The notes under the pieces were generated by a model. That model searched no databases and had not been told where the DNA came from. It was given only the letters and a program-made list of their open reading frames with translations. From Neelides folsomi (lineage: Eukaryota; Arthropoda; Collembola; Neelipleona; Neelidae), in the NCBI GenBank assembly GCA_034687125.1, contig JAQGBZ010000034.1, positions 124,001 to 188,000 on the forward strand: a stretch of DNA of 64,000 bases, given 5' to 3'. A program made the position numbers and the translations under genes. This document shows, one piece after another, positions 10,701 through 22,700 of this stretch. Each line of letters opens with the position of its first letter. Within the stretch, counting starts at the first letter, position 1.

Positions 10701-12478
10701 TTGATTTGATGACATATGTTTGCCCCAGACTGGGGAAACGGTTTACCCGTTTACCTATTATATGGGTATGTGCAAAAGTTGAATGTTTTGAACTTGGGCG
10801 AACTTTTGTTCCTCCGGCGCCAAATTATTCACTTTTAGCATTATGAATTTCTCGAGAAATGCTCGGCTTTAAGGCAAGGTTTATTTTCATTGTTACAACG
10901 CGATTCATCAAGTTTTCACTCTCTTAGATCTTTAAATCTTACATTTAAATTTAAAATACTTAATTAAAACCGAAGCCGAGTATTTCCTCATTTTACGGGA
11001 AAGTCAGAATGGACGATCTCGCATTGATTCTCATGCAGGATAAATATCAACGACGTTTAAGGTCTTTGTATTTAAGCAAATTAAGGTTAAATGATTTTAA
11101 AGTTTTTTTATCTTTCACTTATAATTTCCTCATTTATTATTATTTTCATTGACCTTTTGACGTCGTTGATCTAATGAAATTGTACAATACTCAACTAATT
11201 AAATTTTCTCTTTTTCAGGGCCTTGACAGGAAAATACCCGGTGAGTTTCAAATAATCGGTTTTTAATTAAAATTTTAAATTGATGGATAAATTTGGTCAT
11301 AAAAATATTTCTAATTGTTTTTAGCCCAAGATCCAAGTTGCCTCCAAGTACGAGCGGCGTGTGGACACCCGGTCTTATGAAGACAAGAAAAAACTCTTCG
11401 AGGGCGTAAGTTTCCAATTGAAACGTTTAGTTTAGAAATATGTCAAATTTTATAATTTTTCTTTTTTCACGGGGTAGGGTAGTTTTGACAATTGTAATTA
11501 TTTTGTCAATATTTTATATAGCTTAACTAGGACCCATTTTTACCAATTTTCAATAGGTGGACTTTTGATGTTTAGCTAATGATGATTAGTTTTCCAGATC
11601 AGGATTAGTTTTTAAAATTATTATTCAAATGGCGGAATTTCATGTGGGTCATCTGTAGGGCTGGGAAGTCATAACAAAGGAATGCAACGAAAAGTTCTGG
11701 GCCGAAAGACTCGATGGTTTCTCAAAGAGGCAGAAGAGTAAGAGTTGACCCGTGTGACTTTCTGTCTCGTTCTCCCCTTGACCTTTTTCCCGAGTTCACC
11801 AAAAATTGTTTTTCCCCACACGACAGAGGGCGGGCAGGGTTTAGGCACAGCGGGGTGGGAACGCCCTCCTTTGGGAAGGGGGTTGACTGTGATGAGCGCA
11901 GGCGCACAGAAACGCCGCTCGTTGTTTTTTCTTTGTCTAACCTCTCTCTTTCCCGATCGGGACATGGAAGGGATTGGTGGGGATTAACAAAGAGGCGTCC
12001 GAGAGGGCCTGGGCCGAAAATATTAAGCTGTTCGAGGAACGGCAGAAAAGTAAGACACACTCACACCCTCACACATCCTTGGACTACTCGGATCTTAGCT
12101 TGACCCTTTGACCCCTGCTAACTCTCTTTCCTCCAGCAAAACTCCCCAAGTGGTTCGGTGAGCGACCTGGAAAGAAGAAGGGAGAACCTGAGACCCCCGA
12201 GGAGGAAGTCGTGAACGTGAGGAATTAAATACAATTTAAAAAATAGAATACAATTTAAAAAATTACACAAAATTCTCATTTAAATATTTAACTTGTTTAC
12301 AATTGTATAACTATAACTTCCTATGGTTTAGGAACCCCCGATCCCTGACGTCCTCGAAGAACCAACCTTTGAAGAGGAGGAAGAGGAAGCCGCAGCAGAA
12401 GAGGCCGCCGAGGAGGAAGAAGAAGAGGAGGAGGAGGAGGAGGAGGAAGAGGAAGAAGAGGAGGAGGAAGAAGAATGA
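7798..12478 (+). CDS. TnT: Troponin T (upheld type), alternatively spliced
   Basis: Tropomyosin-binding subunit of the thin-filament troponin complex in muscle. Exons read: 7798-7823 (MSDDEEVYS start), 8376-8399 (Glu-rich), optional small exons 8505-8507 and 8706-8726, 8977-9019 (GGEAEFIK), 9092-9217 (RQEQKKSDLDEQLKDYINEW), 9330-9494, a 15-nt exon at 9571-9585, 9672-9947 (NKTKEQLEEEKKISLSFRIK), exclusive pair 9992-10062/10169-10239, 11219-11240, 11325-11405 (KIQVASKYERRVDTRSY), exclusive pair 11659-11737/11971-12049, 12137-12216 (KLPKWFGERPGKK) and 12332-12478. The last exon encodes a run of more than 20 Glu before TGA, the long acidic tail typical of insect and crustacean TnT. Every splice joint keeps frame, and either member of each pair fits. 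The family call is certain. Which short N-terminal exons are used, and in which tissue, is inferred only from splice signals. Confidence 0.96.
8072..8138. mobile_element. Short TIR element (mariner-type MITE), copy 1
   Basis: Lies in troponin T intron 1. The left end is cagggtgggccataagttg; the right end is an imperfect inverse ending ggcgatgagttg...cccagactg. It is flanked on both sides by TA, as expected of Tc1/mariner insertion. It is 67 bp, non-coding, and the most diverged of four short copies in the window. Confidence 0.8.
9992..10239 (+). other. Mutually exclusive exon pair 1 of troponin T
   Basis: Two tandem exons of identical length, 71 nt (9992-10062 and 10169-10239), have identical phases (enter 0, leave 2) and homologous products: LKELKERQKQQLRQKAMKLG and LKELKERQKQQLRHKALKRG. 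Joining both would shift the frame (142 nt), so only one can be used per mRNA. This matches the exon 10A/10B arrangement of Drosophila upheld. The second copy (RHKALKRGLDPE) is the more similar to the widely used insect isoform. Confidence 0.93.
10857..11170. repeat. Two intronic hairpins beside the exclusive exons
   Basis: In the roughly 980-bp intron after exon pair 1, two long-range inverted repeats occur. One pairs gagaaatgctcggctttaa (about 10854-10872) with ttaaaaccgaagccgag (10964-10980 and following bases). The other pairs atcaacgacgtttaaggtc (11046-11064) with gaccttttgacgtcgttgat (11151-11170). They may be foldback element remnants, or intronic RNA stems influencing splicing. Confidence 0.6.
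11659..12049 (+). other. Second mutually exclusive exon pair of troponin T
   Basis: Two exons of identical length, 79 nt (11659-11737 and 11971-12049), have matching phases (enter 0, leave 1) and paralogous products: GWEVITKECNEKFWAERLDG... and GLVGINKEASERAWAENIKL..., both ending RQK before the shared KLPKWF exon. The first aligns with the constitutive Drosophila GWDEISKDSNEKIW segment. Joining both would break frame, so use is exclusive. The acceptor of the second copy (gacatggaag|GG) is preceded by a long pyrimidine tract. Confidence 0.9.
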
Positions 12479-13497
12479 TTCCCTTCTCTTTTACTGTTAG
12501 TTATTTTTAATTAATTCAGTAATTTAATTAATTAAATATTATATAGTTAATAGTTTTAATTAGGGATAAAAAATAAATGATTCTAATTTTTGGTCATTTA
12601 AATTGTAGAAGTCTTTTAACCTCCGACCATTCTCAACTTATTTAACTGGCGCGATGCTGGAATTATCTGGACCTCCCACTAGATCCTTTTAATACTCCAA
12701 CAACTCCTTTCCTCGGCCGGGGAAATCCCAAATATATGAATGAATAAATAAAGATAAAATATAAAACTTTGGTACAGTTTCATTTAGGTAAAAGCTGACT
12801 CATTTTTATTCACTTTAAGAACAAACCACGCTAGATTTAATTTATTTAAAATCATCTACATAAATAACAATTTAATATGTTTAAAATATATAATAATTAA
12901 ATATAAAATATTCGTTTATGGAAATTCTGTTGTATAGTTGGAAATGATCAATCGCGTGTTGAAGGATTAAAATGAGAGCTCAAAAATGTAAAGAGAAAAG
13001 AAGAAACTTTTGCTGAGCCTCCGATTAATAAAATAAATCTAAATCAAAGTCGTAAACATTTCATAGGAAACAATTAAGAAATTTTCATACAATTTGTTGG
13101 TTCAAAGTTGAGAAAGAAACCAAGTTGGTCAAAATAACTCGGAAAATTTAAATTTTGTAAAATGCGAAGCTTAAGAAGAAAAACACAAGGAAAACCATAC
13201 ATTTCTTTGGTAGAAATTCATTAAATTAAAAATTAAAAATCGTCATTAAAAACTTAGCATCAAAAACACAAAATAGACAAATGTTTAACATACATAGAAT
13301 TAAAATACATTAATTCTTTTAATTAGAATACATTAAAAAAATTTTTAATTAGAATATACATTAAATTTTTTAGAATACGTTTCTTTTAAATTTGAGTAAT
13401 TTTTTTTACAAATTTTCAATTTGGATCAAATGTTTGGATTTCCTCGTGTTTCTTCCCCTTTAACCCTAATCAATCGTATAAATATAATATCGAAGTT
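12479..13497. other. Convergent gap, troponin T to PP2C
   Basis: About 1 kb of AT-rich DNA between the troponin T stop and the PP2C stop on the opposite strand. It should hold both 3' UTRs. No further exon, RNA gene or mobile element was seen. Confidence 0.6.
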
Positions 13498-15079
13498 TCA
13501 TTGAATGTGAGTTTCCTCTTCTGACTCTTCTCTTTTCTTTTCTCGATTTTCTTCATCTTCTGACTCGGACTCTTCCCGGTCTCCTTCCGAGTTCCCGTTG
13601 AGAGACGCAGCCGAAGTTCCGACTTCTTCTCCAATTTTACGACAAAACTCTTCATATGATTTCCCATGGAGAAAACAGACTAGGATCACCTGTAACACAA
13701 AACCCAGTTAGGACTTCATTTAAATTTATTTAAATTTTTAACAAAGCGCTTTTTATTGTTTTTATAACTGATAATAAATATTAAGTTTAGTTAGTTAGTT
13801 AGTTATATATATATATATATATAGTTAGTTGTTAGTAGCATACAGTTAGTTAGTTACACATAGTTTAGTTGTTAGTTAATAGTATAATTAATTTTAACTA
13901 ACCGTCATGTTGTCACATCCAAGTCCACCCATTTGGCAGTCTGGCGCTAAACAATTGGTCATGAGTTCCTCACAAATGATTTCTGGTTCATGACGTTGAG
14001 ACAATCGACGGCGCACAAACTCAACTGCTTCCTATTTAAAACCATCAGTTTAATTATCAAAGCATATTAAGTAATTATGCATAAATGATTATTTAAAATT
14101 GACCTCGTTGGTCACCACATCCCAAATTCCATCACAGGCCAAAATGATGAATTCCCAGTCTTCATTGATGGTCCTCTCTTCGATGTCCGGAAGGGCCGTG
14201 ACCATTTGTTCCTCCGCCTTCAACCCTGTGTTCCTCTTGAACACAAAGTCGCCCAATGCTCGCGAAAGAGCCAAGTTGCCATTGACGCGATTGTATTCCA
14301 CCCAACCCCCGGCCTTAGAAATCCGATTCGATTCCTCAGGATTATTTGGCTTGTGGTCCAGCGACAACGGCTCTACTTTACCCTTAATGCAGCCCACGGC
14401 CCGAGAGTCTCCCACATTTGCCTGCAAACAACCAATTTACAAAATAAATAAAATTCCCTCCTTTGGACTAACTATTAAAGTTAAAATACTTACGCAAAAG
14501 AGCCGATCATTTTTAATTAAAACAGTCACAGCCGTCGTCCCTGCGAGTTCATCTCTCATGGCTTCGTCAACTAACATGGATTGGTCAAACTCCAAAAATC
14601 CCTATGAATCACAAATTGAAATATAATAAATGCATACTTATATCAAGTTAAATAAAATGATTGATGAAATCAGTTAAAGGAAATCAATTAACAATTTTAA
14701 AGTAAAATGTAGATAAATAAAGTGATTTTAGACCTTCCTGAGCGATTCTGGGAATTTTCCCTCTCCGTATTCATCTCTTTGTACTATGAACTTGTGAAGA
14801 TGATGACCCGCATGTTGAGCGACCTTTGGGCCGCCGTGACCGTCGTAGACAGCGAAAAACGCCGCTTCTTCGTCGTCCGGGAGAGCTAAGATGTGAGTAT
14901 GAGAATCTTCCATGGTGACTCGCCATCCTTGCATGCAGCTCGAACCCACCTGACAAAATATCATTCATTAGAATTAGGAAAATGTTGCCATTCGTCCCTT
15001 GACCTCTCACCTTGTAGGCTGATGACTGAACGGAAGTGGATTCTTTGGCCGTCACGGGCTCTGAGAGCGTTTGCCCCAT
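13498..15079 (-). CDS. PP2C-type Mg/Mn protein phosphatase
   Basis: Metal-dependent Ser/Thr phosphatase of the PPM family. Exons run from ATG 15079 (15011-15079) through about 14731-14949, 14494-14606, 14099-14423 and 13903-14033 to a last exon ending at TGA 13498. The start MGQTLSEPVTAKESTSVQSS is the highly conserved N-terminus of the C. elegans ppm-2 type, with Gly2 a likely myristoylation site. All metal-site motifs are intact: SCMQGWRVTMEDSH, FAVYDGHGG, ANVGDSRAV, NGNLALSRALGDF, LACDGIWDVVTNE, and LAPDCQMGGLGCDNMT. The C-terminus continues for about 50 residues in a Ser/Glu-rich tail (SEGDREESESEDEENREKKR). The family and catalytic competence are clear. The exact human counterpart (PPM1A, B or G type) is not settled, so no symbol is given. 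Confidence 0.94.
13793..13885. repeat. Simple repeat, (TA)n flanked by GTTA tracts
   Basis: About ten TA units sit between imperfect 'tagttagttag' arrays. It lies in an intron of the PP2C gene and is likely polymorphic. Confidence 0.85.
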
Positions 15080-16570
15080 TTTCCCCTTCTTCTTCTTTGA
15101 AGGGTCAAGGTGGTGAAGTTGTCCAGCGAGAAAGGCCGAGGACCCGCGCTTAGCTGTGATTCACATTCACCCCCATTACATTAACTAATATCACTAATTA
15201 ACTAATCGCTTTTAATTTAACAAAATTAAATGGTGAGTGAATGGAAATGAAAGAAGGTCATACGATTAGGAACGAGGTTCGGGTTCCTGAATCGCCTCCC
15301 TGCACTTTGACCTCCGGAATTGAGGAGCGGGTCAGACAGGCGCGGGATCCGCAACCGATTGAATATCGAGTAAAAACGACGTCGTCGACGGGCCGAAATC
15401 TTCGGTTGACGACAGGGAGGGGCAGGGAGAGAACCCATAGATGGTGTTCGCGTCCCTTCCCTCCGCCTCTCCATCTCACCTCAATGAAGATCGTCCTACC
15501 CGGGCAACTGATTTATACCCGGATCCCTTCGCCCGCGTCCGTGCCGATTCCTCAAATCCGCGTCTCTATCGATCCCGTCTATATTTATCAATTCGCGAAT
15601 CTCCGACTGTTGCTCTTTTAAATTGACAAGGTCCAAGGACCGCCTTCCACTCGGATCAAATCAAAACTGCAAAAGTCTGCAAACTCGCCAAGCATCTAAA
15701 TTTTCTAACAGGGGACAAAATTTCTTATCAGCTTCGACCCAACGGAGCCGATTTTAATAGCCACTTAAAGACGTTCGAGACTTAAACCATAAATTTATTC
15801 ATCAATTTATAATTGGTTGAATTTGCAAAACAAAGGTCTTACTATTGGGAACGTGTCTCACTCTTAATAAACGCAAGGATTTCATATCTCACAAACACCA
15901 TAACTTATGACTCACTGATAGCCATTCTTCATCTTAATTGTTATTGAAATCGTTAATTTATTTGATAAGAAATAAATCTCATTCTTATCCATGTCCATGA
16001 AAAGATATGGAGAATAAAAGCATGGTTTTATTCAAGGGGAATTCTGACTCATAGGAAGAGATGAAAGATTCGAGCAACAGATGAATCCCGGTGCATGGTT
16101 AGGTTCTTAAATTCTTAGGTTAAATTCTGATTTATGCGAAAAATGAAAAAATCCCAAGGTCTCAAACTCCCCTTAAAATGGTAAAACGAAAGCCAATTTT
16201 TGAAAATAAATATTGAATTCGGATCAATTTAATTATTTTTTACATAAAATGATTTATTAATCGTAATTATCTAATGTCAATTTAATATTGAAATGTCATA
16301 AATTAGAATTACAAACAATTAGAGCTAAATAACAGTGCAAAGTAATTGTTATAGGTAAGTAGTAGTAGGTAATAAGTAGAAAGCATTTTGGGGCGAAGCA
16401 AAGAAGTTGCCAAGGGATCAAAAGCCCTAATAAACAAACGCCACATTAAATTCAAATTCCCTCAAATTTCCTTCCAACATTTTTCACCTAGCTTGTGAAT
16501 TTCACAAGACTTGAAAGAGAAAAGACTTCGATTTGGTCCACAAAGATTCAAATCAGCGACAAGGACTGCA
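15080..16570. promoter_or_regulatory. Divergent intergenic region, PP2C to membrane-protein gene
   Basis: The first 500 bp (15080-15600) are GC-rich and probably hold the PP2C promoter and leader; the open frames seen there on both strands share no family features. The remainder is AT-rich, with nothing recognisable until the leader of the gene at 16571. Specific promoter elements could not be assigned. Confidence 0.45.
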
Positions 16571-19198
16571 ATGGCAGACCAAAAAGGGGACGAAAGTCCC
16601 GAGGAAGATCATCGGAACATTCTGGAGCGATTGATCGAGGAAACGGGAATGACTTCAATACCACCCTTTAAGACGGTGAGCGATTCGAAATTAGTGACCC
16701 GAAATTCCCTTCGACATCGATGGAACACAAGGTCACCTGACTCGCTTCGGTACTCCGATGGGGAAATGCCCAATATTCGACCATCGACCGCCGCAGGGTC
16801 ATTTCCGATCCCCGGTTCCCCCTGTCTCCCAGCGACGCCTTTGCGGGGCGTCTCGCCCGTGAGTTGGACATCGGACGATGGGATGAGTTCTTCTTCTTTA
16901 CGAAACTCCTCCACGACCAGTTCAGGGACAGATTCGTCCTTAGCACCTTCGCCAGGTTCTTTGGCTTCGGTTTGCACGAATTCGGGAGTCGCGGCCGAGC
17001 AATTGGCCTCAGCATTACTTCGAGCCAAGTTAGACCAACATGCTGAGGGATTGGAAGAAGGCAGCGATGAGGAGGATTGGGACATGGAATTGGAAAAATA
17101 TTTTGCGCTTCACCCGATTTATGACGAGCTTGACTCACCGAGCTTATCTCCCGGGACGCCAACTCCACCCTCTACCCCACAGGTCTTGACTGACCAGGCC
17201 CTAAAGGAATATCGGGAAAGAATGAAGGCTTACAACAAGATGATGCGGGGGGTGTTCGAGCAACGAGAGAGAAGAGCCAGGAAAATGAAAAAAGCAGAGA
17301 AGAAGGCAAAGAAGCTCGGAAAGAAGCATAACGAAAACGGGCCCTTGGCAGAGCACATGGCGCTTCAAAAAATTAAGAGGAAGGAAGAAGACAAGGCGAT
17401 TGAAAGGGCCGAGAAGAAGATTCGAAAGGAAGAGAAGGATGAAGAGAAAGAGGCCAAGAAGGAAGAGAAGAGAATGATGAAGGAAGAGAAGAAGGCCGAG
17501 AAGAACAATTACAAAGAAATTAAAAAAGGATACAAAGACATTGAGAAGGAGTTCAACAAGTTGACCAAAGAGAGTGACAAAAATGTTGAATATTGGGGTC
17601 AGCGGGTGGAGAAGCTGAGGAAAAAAGCGGCCCTGGAGGAGACGAAGAAAAAGAGACGGCAGCGGAAGGCCCAGGAGAAAATCATAAAAGCGGCGGAAAA
17701 GGCCCGGAAAAAAGTCGAGCAGGCGGAGGAAGACGAGAAAAAGGGAATTGTCAAAACACCTGAAGAGAAATTGGAAGCCGCCGCGAAAGCCGCCAAGAAG
17801 GTGAGGAAGGCCAAGAAAAGGGCGTCAAAGAAAATTAAAAAGAGATTGAGGTGGAAGGCGAAGAAAGCGAGGAGAAAGGCAAAGCGAAGGAAGAAGATCA
17901 GAAAGGGAAAGAAGAAAATCAGAAAGGGACTTTCATTCATTAACAAAAAGGCAAACACAGTGAGCGCGAATGTCAAGGACGCTTTTTTCATCTCGACCGA
18001 ATTCTCCTTTGGCAAGATCAAACTCTTGAGGGATTTCCAACAAAGGGTCTTTACAAGTCTGCGAGATAATATATACGAGCATGGTAAAATTAACTAGAGA
18101 AGATACTTATTATAATTGATACAACTACGTAATTATTCCCTTAATTATAATGTGGTTAATGATGTAAGATTATGAAAATTATGTTAATGAAAATTAAGAT
18201 TAGAAAAATTATGATTATAATTAAGATTAACTGATTTCTGGCATTTTGTGAATTTTAGGTCACAAAGTGTTCAGTGTCATTCCGCTGTACGTTGTCCTGT
18301 TTGGTGAAGCTTTTTTTTACATCATGTGGGTCTTCAACTATTTCATGTATTTGGACTTTCGGGTAAATTTCAATTTCAATTAAATGATTATTTTAACCAG
18401 TTCAATGTTAAGGAATATTTGGTCAATTTGGTTAGGTCGAATTGACGCATGAAGTCCAAGGGATGTCGAGCGTGTTTCTCAATACAGTTTTTCTCATTTT
18501 CAACTCCTTCAGACTTTGGATTGGATTAACTGCTCTTAAAACGAGAGAAGTATGAAATCTATTTTATTAATTAAATTAATCAATTGATGTAAAAATGATA
18601 AAACCATGTCTTATAAATATATAACTATAACATAGTTAATCATGAATCATGGATTTACGGATTTGGGAATTATGATTTTAATCTTTTCATTTTAATATGA
18701 TTCCAGATCATAGGACTTGCATTCTTTTGGTTTTCGACTATTTTGCTTGGCATGCCGATCATAGGGGCAACAATGACAATTGACAAGGCTACTCTTGGAG
18801 GATATTGGTCCTTCAACATGTGGATGCATTTGGCCGCGGGCCTTTTCCTGTTCCTGGAAAGCTTCTTCGGCCTCTTCGCTCTCATGGCCGTCCTTAGGGA
18901 CGATTTGGTCTCGGTGGCTTATGGAGAGAAAATGGGATTCACAGCATCCGGATGGACTCGTCCAATCAACACGGAACTCTACAACCTACTTTGGAAACGT
19001 CAATATAGAAATTCGAAATATTGGGCTGGGAAAACAACTAAAGCTGCTGAGAAGAAAAAAAGGCGTGTGAAAAATAACAATTCTTCGATCCCGCCATCAC
19101 CCACAGTTGGGGGGAAGAAAAAGGGGAAGGAGTTTTACTATAATGAAAGGGGCGATTTGCTTTTTAACTTCGAAGCTAAATATGAAGATTTAAAATAA
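16571..19198 (+). CDS. Four-pass membrane protein, TMEM17/TMEM216-like domain with charged N-terminus
   Basis: Exons 16571-18083, 18259-18362, 18436-18549 and 18707-19198 join in frame to a 740-residue protein. The ATG at 16571 (MADQKGDESPEEDHRN) is chosen; the frame extends 20 codons upstream without an ATG. Residues 30-200 are Ser/Thr/Pro-rich and probably disordered. Residues 205-455 are a Lys/Glu-rich coiled coil (ERMKAYNKMMRG, then repeated KKAEKKAKK, KEEKDEEKEA). Four membrane segments follow, at about 511-535 (VIPLYVVLFGEAFFYIMWVF), 549-573 (FLNTVFLIFNSFRLWIGLTA), 578-600 (IIGLAFFWFSTILLGMPIIG) and 616-640 (MHLAAGLFLFLESFFGLFAL). Their order and words such as xxPLxVLxxxxxFF, the xRLxxG between helices 2 and 3, and GxxxxxFW resemble the TMEM17/TMEM216 transition-zone family. 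That assignment is inference from pattern only. The C-terminal tail is basic. Confidence 0.6.
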
Positions 19199-19716
19199 CT
19201 CAACAAACTATATATAATATAAACTCACAAATACTTTTCTAATTGATCAGCTATCTGTAATAATCTAAATTATTTGTGAAAATGTTAATTAAATTAAACG
19301 TTAAAATTGTTCAAAGTATTTTTCTAATTGATCAACATATTTTTCTAATTGTTCAAAATATTTTTCTAATTGATCAACAATTGTTTCTAATTAATCAATT
19401 TTTTTCTAAATTATTAAAATGTTCATTATCTGTTTAAATTGGTCCAAATATTAAAATTATGAGTTATGTGAATAAAAAGTGATGACTTTCGATAGCATAA
19501 AAGGAAAGGGAATTTTATTCCATGTATTATAAAAGCTATAAAAATGTATATTCTTGGTGAATGTAAAAATTCACAATATATTAGTTAAAACAATAGCAGC
19601 CGCGTTTTTCAACCACTTGACAGGTTTTATAAATATTAGACAGGTAAAGAAGAAATTTGTGAAAATAGTTATATATTAATAGCAGTTGCTCATATTATAA
19701 TCTCATCCCCAAGAAA
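19199..19716. other. Convergent gap with a short AT-rich tandem repeat
   Basis: Between the stops of the membrane-protein gene and exportin-5. At about 19314-19400 a unit of roughly 21 bp built on tatttttctaattgatcaac occurs four times with drift, and a related word lies at 19232. No gene seen. Confidence 0.65.
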
Positions 19717-22700
19717 TCATTTTGAATGAATTGGGGTGAAACATTCCTGTAAGTTGATTTCCTCATTTGAGCCTTTTTTCTCCTTCTGGATCATGTGAGC
19801 CAAAGCTGGCAAACCCCTCAGCCAACAAGATCTCAACTGCCCTGAAGATTCCTTTGAAATGACAAGACGACGAATAATGTCCTTGCGTTTTTTAACCCCC
19901 TTCGGGTCACTTGACAAAGCCTTCAATCGCCCAATTTCATCCTTTTTCATTCCAAAATCACTCATGCACTGAAAAAAGAATTAAAATACCAATTTAAGCA
20001 TTTTAACAATCAAATGTAATTAATGAAATTAATAATTATTAAAATTAATAATTATGTTTAATTTTGATTAATTTTATAATTGCCCTATTACATCGGTAAA
20101 TCTGGGGTCGACATCATGAAATTTGATAAAGATCCCATCAAAAATTCGAAATAACATATCGAAATTGGAATCGGCTTTGACCCAATTTCCAATGGTCTTT
20201 AGAACTTGAGCCAGAACGTCGTAGTAAATCTCACCACACTCGGTGATTCTTGGTAAAAAGTAATAGAGAACTCTGGAAGCTCTCAAGTTAGTTGACATGT
20301 CGTTCCATTTAATGGCCCTAAAATCACCATTATTTAAAAATATTTACTAATTAACTAATTACAATTACTAATTACAGTTACAAGATTTAAAATAGATAAA
20401 ATTGAAATTCCTACGTTCCAGCCAATATGGTGATGGCATTGAAAGACACTTCGTCTTTCATGATGAGATTCCCAATGTATCCAAGCTCAGTTGCTCTATG
20501 GGATTCTTTATCGTCCAGATCCATCCTTCCCTCGTCCCCTCCAACAGACTTCATTTCCAAAAGTCGACAGAGCCAATCGAAAACTTCTTTTGATAACATC
20601 CGAAGAGTGGCATTGGCCAGGATTTCACATTCTTCGTTTCCGCCTTCAATCCTCGAATCGGATAAATCCCACTTACGTGACAACCGATCTCGAACTAATT
20701 AAAATAAATTTTTTTACTTAAAATATAAAACTTGATTTATTGAAATCAGAACATGTTGAAAAGTGATGAGTGGATAATTTTTTGATTCAATTACTGAAAG
20801 GGCAAAATGCTTGTAGAAAAGATCGAGTCACGCTGTCGACTTTGTTCACCGGGCAATTGAGAGTCAAAGGACGGAATATGTTACGCAAGATGGTCCGAAC
20901 TTTGTAATCCGACAACAGGTGCATATCACTCCCAACGTATTGAAAGTAAGCATTTCCCAAATGAGGCACAGCGTAAATCCCTGGAGACAAAACCACACAG
21001 CTCTCTCCAAGAATGCTATACACGAGTTCAGTCAAAGTCGACATAAAAGTCTGAAAAACAAATCATTTGGCCATTATTTAAGTGTAATTAAGTAATTGTA
21101 AATTATTTAAATGTGATTAAATCACTGTAAGTTATTTGAATGTAATGACAACTAACTTGAGCTTTTTCATAGAATGTTTTCGGGACAGGCAGAGCAGGTT
21201 GGTCCGGGTAACTAGAATGAGCAACTCCTAAGAGATTCGCCCTTTCGGCGGGTGTCAGTTCAAAGAGTGACACATGCGCAGGAGAGTTTAAAATCCCATG
21301 GATGACTTTGACCAGTTGTAGGACTACGGGGATGTTCGGAAGAAGCAAATCATGAGCTGGATGAATTCGGTTCACTCCGATTCCTCGTGGAGAAATTCTC
21401 TTCAACGTCGACCGGAAGATCAATAAATTGAGAATGATGAGACGTCGCAAACGACTCAAATCGTTTTCGTTCTCGAAATGGGACAAAAGCCGTTCAGTAC
21501 TTGTAGTGATATTGGAAATGGATTCCCATTCTTTTGGCAAAATAATTTCAACAAGAAACTTTCTTTGTCGCTCAGCATTATTCCTGAAATTAAAATATTA
21601 TTATCAGAAACTACCATATGTAGAGATTCAAATATATAGTAATACTAATATTCTAATATCAGTACTAATAAATGTATTATTTGATTAATTATTGATATAA
21701 TTATTGAACCCAACATTTTGTCTGATAAGATGAGAAGAGTTTCAATGAAAGCATGAAGTTCATTTAACCCCAGAGTCCCATTGTGTGTCCATGCAAAATC
21801 TTTAATCTCATCGTACAAAGATAACATGAGTTTTGAATTCCTCGTGGAAAGTTTGATGAGCAGAGCTCCAACATGACGTCGAAGACTTCGCAAACTCGTA
21901 GCTTCTGGAGTTCCTTCTGGTTGTGTAGGAATGATATAACAAGCCAAAATGGATCGACAAAAATATTTCACATCCACCGGCCGGTAATAAACAAATGGAA
22001 ATAATGGGGAAATGCAAGAAAGGATCTTTGACTTAATTTCCAAATCTCCCTCATCGTCAAAACGTCGAAGCAAAAGAGCAAAATCTCCCAGGCCGATGTT
22101 TCCAACCGTCCGATCCGATTCCTAATTAAATAACCATTCATTACAGTACAAGGCTTGAATTAAATAAGATTAATAATTGGTTAAATAAAATAGATTAATA
22201 AAATGAATTAATAAATTGTTAGTAATAAAAATTAAAATTTGGGGTATTACAGGAATGATTGTTGAAATGGCATCAAGTGGAATGGCCAATATTTCCCATT
22301 TCTGGTTCACTTCGTTCCATTGAGGACTCATCCTCGTTGGCGTGAGGGTTGAGACGAAGGAGGCAATCCAACAATGAACGACATCGTACATCCCAGCAAA
22401 CCTTCGTTTGCCAACGTATTTGATCAAAGTCGAGAGGTCGGTTTTCATCTGACTTACCAATTTCCTCTCCTTACTGTTAGAAGCACAGACCATTCCTTGA
22501 ATCATCCGATTCAATTCCTTGAAGATGAAAGCAATCAAAGTTTCATGGAGCCACTGGGCATCTTTCATCTTCTCCGCCATGTTCACGAGCGCATTGAGGG
22601 CAATGAGAACTCCCGGCAAAACGGCCAAATCTCCGCGGGCCATCAAGTTCTCCAATTGGTACAGAATTTTCCCGATGAATTGATTCGTTAAAGTACTTGT

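Noticed and set aside
15226-15626. Open frames on both strands between PP2C and the membrane-protein gene
   Set aside because: They overlap each other in a GC-rich probable promoter and show no family similarity.
16511-16570. Upstream extension of the membrane-protein frame
   Set aside because: The extension starts at TTG, not ATG; the first ATG in frame is at 16571.
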